This document shows, in pieces, positions 8,923 to 17,154 of a DNA stretch of 64,000 nt; within the stretch, counting starts at the first letter, position 1, and every line of letters starts with the position of its first letter. Below the pieces are notes generated by a model that worked only from the letters and a program-made list of their open reading frames with translations, searched no databases and was not told the origin of the DNA. Where the stretch lies: assembly GCA_934096125.1 (NCBI GenBank), contig CAKOLB010000002.1, positions 1 to 64,000 on the forward strand. Reading direction: 5' to 3'. The stretch is from an uncultured Bacilli bacterium. Lineage in GTDB: Bacteria > Bacillota_I > Bacilli_A > RF39 > UBA660. Made by a program: the position numbers and the translations under genes.

Positions 8923-9735
8923 CTACTTTTGACAATGCATGCAGTAGTATGTGCTTCGACCTCCGATTTTTTGGATAGTTAAAGGCTTGTTGCAGCTTGG
9001 ACAAATGCTTTGTTTATGCACTTTTAAATAGTCTTGATAGTGGCCAGTGACACCTAAGCTGGAGGTATAACTTCTGATTGTAGTTCCTCCTAAAGTTATG
9101 GCTTTTTCGATGATTTGGTTGCTAGATAAAACTATTTTTTCACATTCATCTATAGTTAGCTCTTTACCTAGTTTATGAGGATTTATCTTGCTTGCAAAAA
9201 GTACTTCATTAGCATAAATATTACCTAGGCCACTTATAATACTTTGATCCAGTAACAAAGTTTTAATAGGAATGTTTTTATTTTTAATTTTTTCATAGAT
9301 GTATTCTCTAGTTAAATTTTCATCCATCGGCTCTATTCCTTGCTTAAGTAAACTGGGAACTTTATCAATATCACTTTTTAAAACTAAATTCATTTTACCA
9401 AATTTTCTCGTGTCTTGATATCTAAGGCTTGTATTATCTGTAAAGGTAATAATAACGTGTTCATGTTTTTCTATAGGGCTACTTGCTTTTTTTAAAAAGA
9501 ATTTCCCTTCCATTCTAAGATGAGATAAAAGAAAATAATGAGTTAGCTCAAAGATAAGCCACTTTCCTTTTCTTTTGATATCGATAAACTCTTCACCAGG
9601 CAAATTCTTTTGAAAGTCTTCAAGGTTACTTTCAATAATTCCAGCGTAAAGCACTTTTACTTCTTTTATTTTCTTATGTAATACTTCTTTTTTTAAAACT
9701 CTTCGAACCGTTTCTACTTCAGCAATTTCCGGCAT
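8923..9735 (-). CDS. mutM: Formamidopyrimidine-DNA glycosylase
   Basis: A base-excision repair glycosylase/AP lyase acting on 8-oxoguanine and formamidopyrimidine lesions, 270 residues. The catalytic N-terminal Pro2 and Glu3 are present (MPEIAEVE rather than the usual MPELPEVE). The C-terminal zinc finger has two Cys pairs (CPSC and CMHC, about 243-268). The RSYTSSLG stretch before the zinc finger resembles the family helix-two-turn-helix. The start is 12 bases after polA, so polA-mutM are co-transcribed, as in other Bacilli. Confidence 0.93.
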   Translation of the reverse strand: MPEIAEVETVRRVLKKEVLHKKIKEVKVLYAGIIESNLEDFQKNLPGEEFIDIKRKGKWLIFELTHYFLLSHLRMEGKFFLKKASSPIEKHEHVIITFTDNTSLRYQDTRKFGKMNLVLKSDIDKVPSLLKQGIEPMDENLTREYIYEKIKNKNIPIKTLLLDQSIISGLGNIYANEVLFASKINPHKLGKELTIDECEKIVLSSNQIIEKAITLGGTTIRSYTSSLGVTGHYQDYLKVHKQSICPSCNKPLTIQKIGGRSTYYCMHCQK

Positions 9736-9747
9736 ATTTTCACTTCC

Positions 9748-12297
9748 TTATTTTGTTTCATACCAGTTTTTCCCCGTATCTATCTCTACTTTTAGAGGAA
9801 CACTTAACTTATAAACGTTTTCCATTTCTTCTTTCACAATAGTTTTTATAGTATCTAATTCTTTTTCTAGACAGTCAACGATTATTTCATCGTGAACTTG
9901 TAAAAGAATTTTACTTTGGATATTTTCTTTTTGAAATCTTTGATAGACATTTATCATGGCCATTTTCATGATATCAGCGCTAGTTCCTTGTATTGGTGTA
10001 TTCATTGCCATTCTCTCACCCATCGAGCGAATGATATAACTTGGATTATTTACTTCCTCAATAACTCTCTTCCGGCCAAAAAGTGTGGAAATACTTCCAG
10101 TTTCTTTGGCAAATTTTATGCACTTATCGGTATAGTCTTTAACCTCAGGAAAAAGAGTATGAAATTTGTCAATAAAGTCGCTAGCATCTTTTCTAGTGAT
10201 ATGAAGGTTTTCACCTAAACCGAAACTACTAATACCATAGATAATTCCAAAGATAACGGCTTTTGCAGTACGACGCATATTTTTAGTAACACTTTCTTCA
10301 GGAACTCCAAAGACTGATGCCGCAACATGGGTATGGATATCTTCATCATTTTGAAAAGCTTCAATTAGACTTGGACATTTTGATAAATGAGCCATTATCC
10401 GTAGTTCTATTTGCGAATAATCAGCGCTTAAGAAGACGTCATTTTCTGGGATGAAAGCTTTTCTGATTTGACGCCCCATCTCTTCCCGAACAGGTATGTT
10501 TTGTAAATTTGGGTCACTTGATGAAAGGCGACCGGTCCTTGTTAGAGTTTGCCTATATATAGTATGAATTTTACCATCTTCTAAAATATAATTTATTAAG
10601 CCATCAATATAGGTACTTTTAAGCTTGGCAAGAGCGCGGTACTCGAGAATTTTCGCAACAATTGGATGTTTATCAAGAAGTTTTTCGAGCACTTTAACAT
10701 CAGTTTTATAACCAGTTTTATTCTTTTTACCACCAGCGATGCCCAGTTTTTCAAAAAGAATTTCTCCAAGTTGCTTAGGACTTCCAATATTAAATTCTTC
10801 ACCTGCTAAAGTATAAACATCTTTAGTTATAAGTTCTAGCTTTATATCTAAATTTTCCCCCATATCTTTTAAAATATTTTTATCACAGATAATACCACTT
10901 TCTTCCATACTAGCTAAAACATGCGTAAGAGAAAGTTCAATTTTCTCATAAAGCTTTAACTCTTCTTCTGTTAGTTTCTCTTTTACTTTTTTATTATAGT
11001 CAAAGATAAACTTACTACGTTTTGCTATAGATGGATAAAGCTCTTCGCTGTTTTTTCGGATGCCCCCGCATGCAGGCACATCAACACTTAACTCTAAAGC
11101 TAAGGCTGCTAAATCCTCTTTAGCATTAAAACCAGCGATATATGAAAGTACCATTAAATCATCCGCTATATTAAGGTTTATTTTGCTTACACATAATAAC
11201 TTTTTAGCATCGTAAGTTATGATGTTTTTAGTACTTATCTCTTTCAAAACGCTTTGGGCATTTTCAGGAGCAATAACATATGTACCATTTTGGTCTGTAA
11301 TAGATAAAGCCATAATTTTGCCTACGTGATAGTTGTCATTATCTAAGATGATATCTAAGGCAACTGTATCATCTAAATCTATTTTACTCATGTTATCTAT
11401 GACTTCATATTTTATACTCCCTTCCTTTTTGGGAGCATCTATTTTACTTAATAAAGAGAAAAACTCTAATTTCTTATAGATGTCTTTTAAAGCTAAAACA
11501 TTACTTCCTTTATATATTAAATCATCTAGCTTTATATCTAAGGGAACATCTTTATAAATAGTAGCTATTTTTTTGCTGATAAAAGCCATTTCTTTATCAG
11601 TTTCCAGTTTTTCCCTAGTTTTTCCTTTGATGGCATCAATATTTTCGTAAATATTTTCAAGACTTTTATATTCTTGCAGAAGTTTTAAAGCAGTTTTTTC
11701 TCCGATACCTTTAACACCTGGGATGTTATCAGAGCTATCTCCCATCAAAGCTTTTAAGTCAATCATGCGAATTGGCTCTATTTGATAGTCTTCGATAAAT
11801 TTTTCTTTGGTATAACGGATAAAGCCACTTTGTTTTAAAAGTTTTACTTCTGTTTCATCACTTATAAGCTGAAGTAAGTCTTTATCACTAGAGACAATTA
11901 AACCAGCATAGTCATCGTCTTCTTCAGTTTTCTTAACTAAAGCTCCGATAATGTCATCAGCTTCATAAGGCTCAAGTTCTAAGTATTTAATTCCCATCGC
12001 AGTTAAAAGTCTTCTAGCAATAGGCATCTGCTTTTTTAGCTCTTCAGGGGTTGCCACTCTTCCCTCTTTATAAAAATCATATTCCTTTTTTCGAAAGTTT
12101 TTGCCAACATCAAAAGCTACTGCCATATACTCTGGGTTTTCTTCACTTATGATTTTATTTATCATATTTACAAAACCAAATAAAGCATTGGTCGGAAAAC
12201 CAGTGCTATTTCTCATAACATTACCAGAATAAGCAGTAGCATAATAACTACGAAACATTAAATTATTTCCATCAATTAAAACTATTTTTTTGACCAT
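9748..12297 (-). CDS. polA: DNA polymerase I
   Basis: The enzyme fills gaps and removes primers in replication and repair; it has 849 residues. An N-terminal 5'-nuclease (about 1-290) carries DGNNLMFRSYYA and DSSDNIPGVKGIGEKTA. A middle exonuclease-like domain lacks an obvious DxE proofreading motif, as in many Bacilli. The polymerase domain (about 470-849) has motif A DYSQIELRIMAH, motif B RRTAKAVIFGIIYG and motif C QVHDE. The ATG at 12297 lies one base after the stop of the upstream sigma factor, with its ribosome site inside that gene, so the two are coupled. Confidence 0.95.
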   Translation of the reverse strand: MVKKIVLIDGNNLMFRSYYATAYSGNVMRNSTGFPTNALFGFVNMINKIISEENPEYMAVAFDVGKNFRKKEYDFYKEGRVATPEELKKQMPIARRLLTAMGIKYLELEPYEADDIIGALVKKTEEDDDYAGLIVSSDKDLLQLISDETEVKLLKQSGFIRYTKEKFIEDYQIEPIRMIDLKALMGDSSDNIPGVKGIGEKTALKLLQEYKSLENIYENIDAIKGKTREKLETDKEMAFISKKIATIYKDVPLDIKLDDLIYKGSNVLALKDIYKKLEFFSLLSKIDAPKKEGSIKYEVIDNMSKIDLDDTVALDIILDNDNYHVGKIMALSITDQNGTYVIAPENAQSVLKEISTKNIITYDAKKLLCVSKINLNIADDLMVLSYIAGFNAKEDLAALALELSVDVPACGGIRKNSEELYPSIAKRSKFIFDYNKKVKEKLTEEELKLYEKIELSLTHVLASMEESGIICDKNILKDMGENLDIKLELITKDVYTLAGEEFNIGSPKQLGEILFEKLGIAGGKKNKTGYKTDVKVLEKLLDKHPIVAKILEYRALAKLKSTYIDGLINYILEDGKIHTIYRQTLTRTGRLSSSDPNLQNIPVREEMGRQIRKAFIPENDVFLSADYSQIELRIMAHLSKCPSLIEAFQNDEDIHTHVAASVFGVPEESVTKNMRRTAKAVIFGIIYGISSFGLGENLHITRKDASDFIDKFHTLFPEVKDYTDKCIKFAKETGSISTLFGRKRVIEEVNNPSYIIRSMGERMAMNTPIQGTSADIMKMAMINVYQRFQKENIQSKILLQVHDEIIVDCLEKELDTIKTIVKEEMENVYKLSVPLKVEIDTGKNWYETK

Positions 12298-12298
12298 T

Positions 12299-13534
12299 TT
12301 ATTTCACCTTTTTTAGTATAACATCTTTTTCTTCATTAATAAACGCTAGAGATGAGTTTATAACTCTTTGAACGAATAAACTTGTAAGATTGGTCTCACC
12401 TGCAATATCTTTAATACTTTTTTTATTTTGCATAAAATCAAGTAAGATTTTTCGATAGTTTATAGGCATATAGTTTAGATAAACTTTGATTTTAGCTATA
12501 TCATAGTCTTCAATATTTACTGATACTTCATCTAAAGAAGCACTACTTAAACTTATCACTGATATTTTAAGAGCTTCAATATAATCTGTTATAATATTTT
12601 TTTCTTTAACTGAAAATTTAGCTTCTTGATACTTTTTAGTATAGTTTTTTCCAAAAGCTTTTCGAAGAAGAACTTGATGCTTAGGCAAAATATAAGTTAT
12701 ATTTAAAGCTTCTCTTACTTTATGGTAATTTGTCATTAAGATTTCTGCTAGAGTTTTATTATCAAATCCAGTTTCTTCCAAACTTCCAACTTTAATAAAA
12801 TATCTTTTCATTTTTTGCAATGCGACTTTCTCAATCTGCCTTGCTCTTTCTAGTGTTCTTCCGATTCTTTTAGCTATTTCTTCTAACGTATATCTTTTAT
12901 CATTATAAAAACCATAACGAAGTTTTATTACCTCTTTTTCTTTATCATCAAGCGTCGAAAATAGTTTTTCCACTATTTCTTTATATGTTATGTCATCGAT
13001 GAGCATACTTTCAAAAGAGGGGGTAAGACCTAGAATGCTGTAAAAGTTATCTTTCTCTTCTTCGCAGTTAAAAGTTTTATCAAGAGATGCTGGAGTTTGG
13101 TAACATATCAAAACTTCTTTAACATCTTCTTCTGAAGCATTTAGAAACCTTGCAATTTCCTCCTCCGTTGCTTCCCTACCATACTTCTGTTCCAAAACTA
13201 ATGAAGCTTTTTTAGCAGATGAATATAATGTGTATTTATTAAATGGAATTGAAAGTAGACTACGGTTATAGCCATAAGCTCTACTTACCTTTTGAAAGAT
13301 CCAAAAGTTAGCATAAGTACTAAACTCTATTTTTTTATTTAAATCAAATTTTTCAATGGCAGTAGCAAGACCAAACACTCCTTCTTGGTATAAGTCTTCA
13401 TCGCCATCATAATATTTATTAACTATTCTATAAACTAAGCCTAGATTGTCTTCAATTACCTTATTACGATACTTTTTATCCTTAGTTTCTTGATATAATC
13501 TAATATTTTCTCTTGTTATTTTTTTTCTATCCAT
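12299..13534 (-). CDS. Sigma-70 family factor with extra C-terminal helix-turn-helix (paralog 1)
   Basis: The product has 411 residues. Region 2 is recognisable (DLYQEGVFGLATAIEKFD and FSTYANFWIFQKV). Region 3 lies around 115-165, and region 4 ends in TLEEIAKRIGRTLERARQIE near residue 225-245. About 170 further residues follow, unlike ordinary sigma factors. They end in PINYRKILLDFMQNKKSIKD plus LFVQRVI, which looks like a second, degenerate region-4-like helix-turn-helix. A paralog lies 2 bases upstream (13537-14814) with the same layout. It probably directs RNA polymerase to a special promoter set; the regulon is unknown. Next to polA and divergent from sigK. Confidence 0.75.
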   Translation of the reverse strand: MDRKKITRENIRLYQETKDKKYRNKVIEDNLGLVYRIVNKYYDGDEDLYQEGVFGLATAIEKFDLNKKIEFSTYANFWIFQKVSRAYGYNRSLLSIPFNKYTLYSSAKKASLVLEQKYGREATEEEIARFLNASEEDVKEVLICYQTPASLDKTFNCEEEKDNFYSILGLTPSFESMLIDDITYKEIVEKLFSTLDDKEKEVIKLRYGFYNDKRYTLEEIAKRIGRTLERARQIEKVALQKMKRYFIKVGSLEETGFDNKTLAEILMTNYHKVREALNITYILPKHQVLLRKAFGKNYTKKYQEAKFSVKEKNIITDYIEALKISVISLSSASLDEVSVNIEDYDIAKIKVYLNYMPINYRKILLDFMQNKKSIKDIAGETNLTSLFVQRVINSSLAFINEEKDVILKKVK

Positions 13535-13536
13535 AA

Positions 13537-14814
13537 TTACCTCCGTTTTTTTCCAACTTCCACATTACTTTCAATAAAACCAATAGAACTAGAAACAATT
13601 TTTTCAATCTCTTTTTCTTCTAATCTAAATTTTCGAGCCGAAGAAGCTAAATTATTTCTTTTTAAATAATCAAGCAGTACTCTTTGATAGACTGACGGTA
13701 GATAATTAAAATTTTCCGTTAGAGTTTCTTCTTCTATCGCAAGAAAAGAATTTATATTATTTAAAGAGCTAAAGAAATTTCCAATAACACTTGCCTTTAA
13801 AATATTTATACACTTATAAAGTTTGGAAAATTCTGCCTTGGTAAGTGAACCTTTCTGAAGGTTTTGATTTAAATCTTTGCCAAAAGCCTTCTTCATAACT
13901 TTGAGCTCATTATCAGTAAATTTGAGACTAAATATTAATGTTAATAATTCTTTGTGACTTAGATGTAAAATTTCATATAGACACATATCAATATAATTTT
14001 TTTTATATATCTTAAAGTTTATATCATCTTTCTTATTTTCAACCGTGATTTTTAAAGCTTTTCGCAATGTATTAATAGCCTTTATCTCTAACTGTCTTAC
14101 TCTTTCTGCAGATAAAGTACCAATAAAAAGAGATGTTTCCTTGAGAGTGTGAGCAGTGCCATCAATAAAACCAAAGCGATATTTTATAATTAGTAGCTCC
14201 CTAATACTTAAATAAATATGCATAAAATACCAAATTTTTTCAAAAAGTATTTTATTTATAACTTGATTTTCAAAAGATGAATACGGGTCAGGTATATCGA
14301 AAACACTTTTTTCATCTTCAAGTTCTGCTTCGCTTATAGGTAACACTCCTAAAAAAAGCATACGAACTCTTTCAATCTTTTGACGACTCATATTAAGCTT
14401 AAGGGATAAATCATTTATACTCATGCTTTCAAAAGAGCTATCTTCTACTTCCTTTATTTTTTTATTAATATTATAAAGATAGTCAGGCAGTTTGATTATC
14501 CCTTCTTGTTTATAGGCTCGTTTTATTTTAGCATCTATCCAAAAAAATGCATAAGTACTAAATGATACATTTTTACTTAGGTCAAACCTTTCAATTGCTT
14601 CAGATAGCCCAAATACTCCTTCTTGAAATAAATCATCCTTATTATCCCAAGTATATCTTGATAAAACTTTTAGTATAAGTCTTAGATTTCCCTCAATTAT
14701 TTTTTGGCGGTATAAATTTTCCTTAGTACTTTGATAAAGCTTAATATACTTTAAAGTTTCATCATTACTCATTACAGGAATATTTAATATCTCTTTTTCC
14801 AACAAATTTCTCAT
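13537..14814 (-). CDS. Sigma-70 family factor with extra C-terminal helix-turn-helix (paralog 2)
   Basis: The product has 425 residues. Region 2 is clear (DDLFQEGVFGLSEAIERFD, FSTYAFFWIDAKIKRAYKQE). Region 4 contains a poorer helix-turn-helix (TAHTLKETSLFIGTLSAERV). As in its neighbour, a C-terminal extension of about 160 residues ends in LPSVYQRVLLDYLKRNN and EKEIEKIVSSSIGFIE, matching the neighbour's last domain. The start at ATG 14814 has a GGGAGAAA site. Tandem duplication followed by divergence is the simplest origin. It heads an apparent operon of two sigma genes, polA and mutM. Confidence 0.72.
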   Translation of the reverse strand: MRNLLEKEILNIPVMSNDETLKYIKLYQSTKENLYRQKIIEGNLRLILKVLSRYTWDNKDDLFQEGVFGLSEAIERFDLSKNVSFSTYAFFWIDAKIKRAYKQEGIIKLPDYLYNINKKIKEVEDSSFESMSINDLSLKLNMSRQKIERVRMLFLGVLPISEAELEDEKSVFDIPDPYSSFENQVINKILFEKIWYFMHIYLSIRELLIIKYRFGFIDGTAHTLKETSLFIGTLSAERVRQLEIKAINTLRKALKITVENKKDDINFKIYKKNYIDMCLYEILHLSHKELLTLIFSLKFTDNELKVMKKAFGKDLNQNLQKGSLTKAEFSKLYKCINILKASVIGNFFSSLNNINSFLAIEEETLTENFNYLPSVYQRVLLDYLKRNNLASSARKFRLEEKEIEKIVSSSIGFIESNVEVGKKRR

Positions 14815-14895
14815 AACCTAATTTCTCCCTGTTTAGAAGCTATTTTAACATATTTTTAACTTTTTTCAAATATTATTTATTAAAGAGGTTATTTT

Positions 14896-15585
14896 ATGTT
14901 TTTACTAAGTTTAATTAAAAGTTTATTATTTTTTACAGGATCTTATTCCAACAATGTTTTTCCTAGTCCATTGTCTTTAGAAGAGGAAGAAGAAGCTCTT
15001 AAAAAAATGCAGGAAGGAGATAAAGAGGGCCGCAATAAATTAATTGAACATAACCTAAGACTAGTTGCGCATATAGTTAAAAAATTTGATACAAAAGATG
15101 TAAGTACAGATGATTTAATTAGTATTGGAACTATTGGGCTTATTAAAGCAATAGATAGTTATAAGATAAATAAGAAAACAAGGATAACAACTTATGCTGC
15201 TAGATGTATTCAAAATGAAATACTAATGTACTTTCGGATGCAAAAAAAGGTAGGACCTACCATTAGTTTAAATGATTCCATTGGTCATGATAAAGAGGGA
15301 AATGAAATATGTCTTATGGATATTATTAAAGACTCTAGTATAGATGTCCTTGAAAAAGTAGATTTAAAGACTAATATTAATTTACTGGAAAAGTATTTAA
15401 ATTTACTTACAAAACGTGAAAAAGAAATAATTATAAGAAGATATGGGATAGATAATAAAAAAGCAATGACTCAAAAGGAAATTGCCAAAGTAATGCATAT
15501 ATCAAGAAGTTATGTCTCAAGAATAGAAAAAAGAGCACTTACAAAAATGCTCACTGAATTTATTAAGAATAAAAACATTGATTAA
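14896..15585 (+). CDS. sigK: Sporulation sigma factor sigma-K (pro-sigma-K)
   Basis: In Bacilli this factor drives late mother-cell genes during endospore formation. The product has 229 residues. A hydrophobic start of about 20 residues (MFLLSLIKSLLFFTGS) matches the prosequence removed by SpoIVFB. The body contains IEHNLRLVAHIVKKF, DDLISIGTIGLIKAIDSY, TYAARCIQNEILMYFR, the GHDKEGNEI stretch and a region 4 ending SRSYVSRIEKRAL, all closely like B. subtilis sigma-K. The gene is uninterrupted, with no skin-type element. It is divergent from the tandem sigma pair, and its last 23 bases overlap the convergent gene 15563-16186. Confidence 0.93.
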   Translation: MFLLSLIKSLLFFTGSYSNNVFPSPLSLEEEEEALKKMQEGDKEGRNKLIEHNLRLVAHIVKKFDTKDVSTDDLISIGTIGLIKAIDSYKINKKTRITTYAARCIQNEILMYFRMQKKVGPTISLNDSIGHDKEGNEICLMDIIKDSSIDVLEKVDLKTNINLLEKYLNLLTKREKEIIIRRYGIDNKKAMTQKEIAKVMHISRSYVSRIEKRALTKMLTEFIKNKNID

Positions 15586-16186
15586 CCCGAACTAAAGATT
15601 TACCATTTTCATCAATTATATCTTCATACACTACTTGCTTAAGTATTGATTTTTCTCCAACGATTAAATCTAATTCTTCTAAAGAAACACAGTACTTGCT
15701 TGCTAAGTAATTTTTATACTTATCAGGCATATCCCCAAAACACATTTCAAAGCTTCGATATTCTTCAATTAGACTAGATATGCCTTTTTTGGTACTAGCT
15801 ATATATTCTTCTTTAGTTATTTGGTCATCTAAAGCTTTTTTAATTTCTATATTAATAGCTTTTTCAAAATCATCTTCTTTATCATAACTATTAACGAAGT
15901 TATAAAGTCCTTCAATACCAGCGGTAATTCTATCCATTAGTAAAGATGGGTCACTAGTTACCATATCTACAGCCGTTAAAACCTTACTAAAATTTCCATA
16001 AACAATAATATTTCGCATAATTATTTTGGCACTTTCTAAAGCTCCAACTAAGCATAAAGTATGATATTTTTCTAGGCAATCAAGACTGGCCTTAGCATTT
16101 ATCTGAGGCTTCTTAATCATTTCTTCTAAAAATAGTATTTCATCATTTGATAAATCTTTTTTCCACTTATCTAAAAATTTTTGCAT
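15563..16186 (-). CDS. Hypothetical protein in the rpsP-khpA operon
   Basis: I do not recognise this 207-residue protein. It is helical and Lys/Glu-rich with no signal peptide or membrane segment. A stretch around 55-95 (ALESAKIIMRNIIVYGNF) could be a helical bundle. It starts at ATG 16186 behind GGGGAGTG, 16 bases after khpA. It occupies the slot where rimM and trmD often follow khpA in Bacillota. Its 3' end overlaps that of sigK on the other strand by 23 bases, so the transcripts converge. Confidence 0.6.
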   Translation of the reverse strand: MQKFLDKWKKDLSNDEILFLEEMIKKPQINAKASLDCLEKYHTLCLVGALESAKIIMRNIIVYGNFSKVLTAVDMVTSDPSLLMDRITAGIEGLYNFVNSYDKEDDFEKAINIEIKKALDDQITKEEYIASTKKGISSLIEEYRSFEMCFGDMPDKYKNYLASKYCVSLEELDLIVGEKSILKQVVYEDIIDENGKSLVRVNQCFYS

Positions 16187-16202
16187 TTCTTCACTCCCCT
16201 AA

Positions 16203-16445
16203 TTAAAACGCTTCAACATTTATTTTGGCATAATTTAGTTTATGAACATAACAGTAAGTATTAATAAGAGTTCTTAGAGCCTTAATATTCTTGCCACCCT
16301 TGCCAATAACATACTTCATTTGTTCTTCTGGCACCATAATCATAAGAGTTGCACCATTTTCATCATCTAATGCTTCAACTTTAATCATCTCTGCATCTTT
16401 AACTAAATTTTTAACTAAGAATGTTGTATACTCTACTAACTCCAT
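16203..16445 (-). CDS. khpA: KH-domain RNA-binding protein KhpA (YlqC family)
   Basis: A small cytosolic RNA-binding protein of 80 residues. The single KH domain has the GKGGKNIKALRTLI loop and helix near residues 47-60, corresponding to the GxxG motif. KhpA partners with KhpB in several Firmicutes and affects cell elongation and RNA metabolism. The start chosen is ATG 16445 (MELVEYTT), one base after the rpsP stop, so translation is coupled to rpsP. An upstream in-frame start would lie inside rpsP. The order rpsP-khpA is conserved in Bacilli. Confidence 0.88.
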   Translation of the reverse strand: MELVEYTTFLVKNLVKDAEMIKVEALDDENGATLMIMVPEEQMKYVIGKGGKNIKALRTLINTYCYVHKLNYAKINVEAF

Positions 16446-16446
16446 A

Positions 16447-16725
16447 TTATTTACCCTTATTTTGTTTTGCTTCAGCATATTCTTTTAAGATACCTTCTTT
16501 TTTAAGAAGTGTACGTACAGTTTCAGTTGGTTGTGCACCATTATTTAACCACTTTAATGCTAATTCTTTATTGATTTTTACTTCAGCAGGATTTGTAATT
16601 GGATTGTATGTACCTACTGTTTCAATAAATCTACCATCTCTAGGACTTCTAGCATCAGCAGCAACTATACGATAAAATGGTCTTTGTTTAGCCCCCATTC
16701 TTTTTAGTCTTAATTTAACAGCCAT
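16447..16725 (-). CDS. rpsP: 30S ribosomal protein bS16
   Basis: A ribosomal protein of 92 residues beginning [19 protein letters not shown]. It contains [13 protein letters not shown] and GTYNP, diagnostic of bS16. The ATG at 16725 follows a strong GGAGGG site. Longer in-frame openings upstream are ignored because they run into the promoter. It is the first gene of an operon with khpA and the hypothetical gene 15563-16186. Confidence 0.95.
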   Translation of the reverse strand: MAVKLRLKRMGAKQRPFYRIVAADARSPRDGRFIETVGTYNPITNPAEVKINKELALKWLNNGAQPTETVRTLLKKEGILKEYAEAKQNKGK

Positions 16726-16781
16726 AATCTTTCCCTCCTTCATTAAATTAACTGCTATTACTTTAGCATAAAAAAAAGTAT

Positions 16782-16805
16782 GTGTCAACTATATTTGGTT
16801 GACAC
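16782..16805 (-). promoter_or_regulatory. Inverted repeat overlapping the probable rpsP promoter
   Basis: Perfect 8-base arms GTGTCAAC and GTTGACAC flank an 8-base centre. On the minus strand one arm supplies a TTGACA -35 box, with a possible weak -10 (TAAAGT, 16765-16760) 17 bases on. This could be an operator for the ribosomal-protein operon. The -10 is poor, so the promoter assignment is tentative. Confidence 0.4.
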
Positions 16806-16883
16806 TATACTGTTATACAAATTAGGTTTGCTTGGGTACCTGTACCTGCGTTTATATCATCCAGCTACGTCTATAAGAGAATC

Positions 16884-16988
16884 TCATTGGATAGTTCCTT
16901 CATCACTACCACCAATATTTAGCAAATTTTGAATTTTCGAGCTGTTTAAACTTGTCGTTCTATCACTTGCATTTTTTCTTTTTTTCAT
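16884..16988 (-). CDS. Possible 34-residue peptide or gene fragment
   Basis: An ATG at 16988 follows AAAGGAAG and opens MKKRKNASDRTTS..., ending at TGA 16884. The peptide is basic and then Ser/Asn-rich, without recognisable relatives. It lies alone in the 430-base space between rpsP and clpB. It may be a genuine small gene or the start of a deleted one. Apart from the rpsP promoter and the clpB terminator, nothing else is seen in this space. Confidence 0.25.
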   Translation of the reverse strand: MKKRKNASDRTTSLNSSKIQNLLNIGGSDEGTIQ

Positions 16989-17129
16989 GAAATAAACTTC
17001 CTTTCATATCCTAACTCAATCATAAATTATATTTATTTAAATATAAGATTTATTTATAACAAATATTTATTCTTATATTAATACTATGGACTTTTATTTG
17101 GGGTTAATTCATGTATTTTGCTAAAGAAA

Positions 17130-17152
17130 AAATGGGATAGTTCATCCCATTT
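17130..17152 (-). terminator. Terminator of clpB
   Basis: Nine-base arms AAATGGGAT and ATCCCATTT enclose five bases. On the minus strand they are followed by TTTCTTTAG. The stem begins just beyond the clpB stop at 17155. Confidence 0.8.
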
Positions 17153-17154
17153 AA

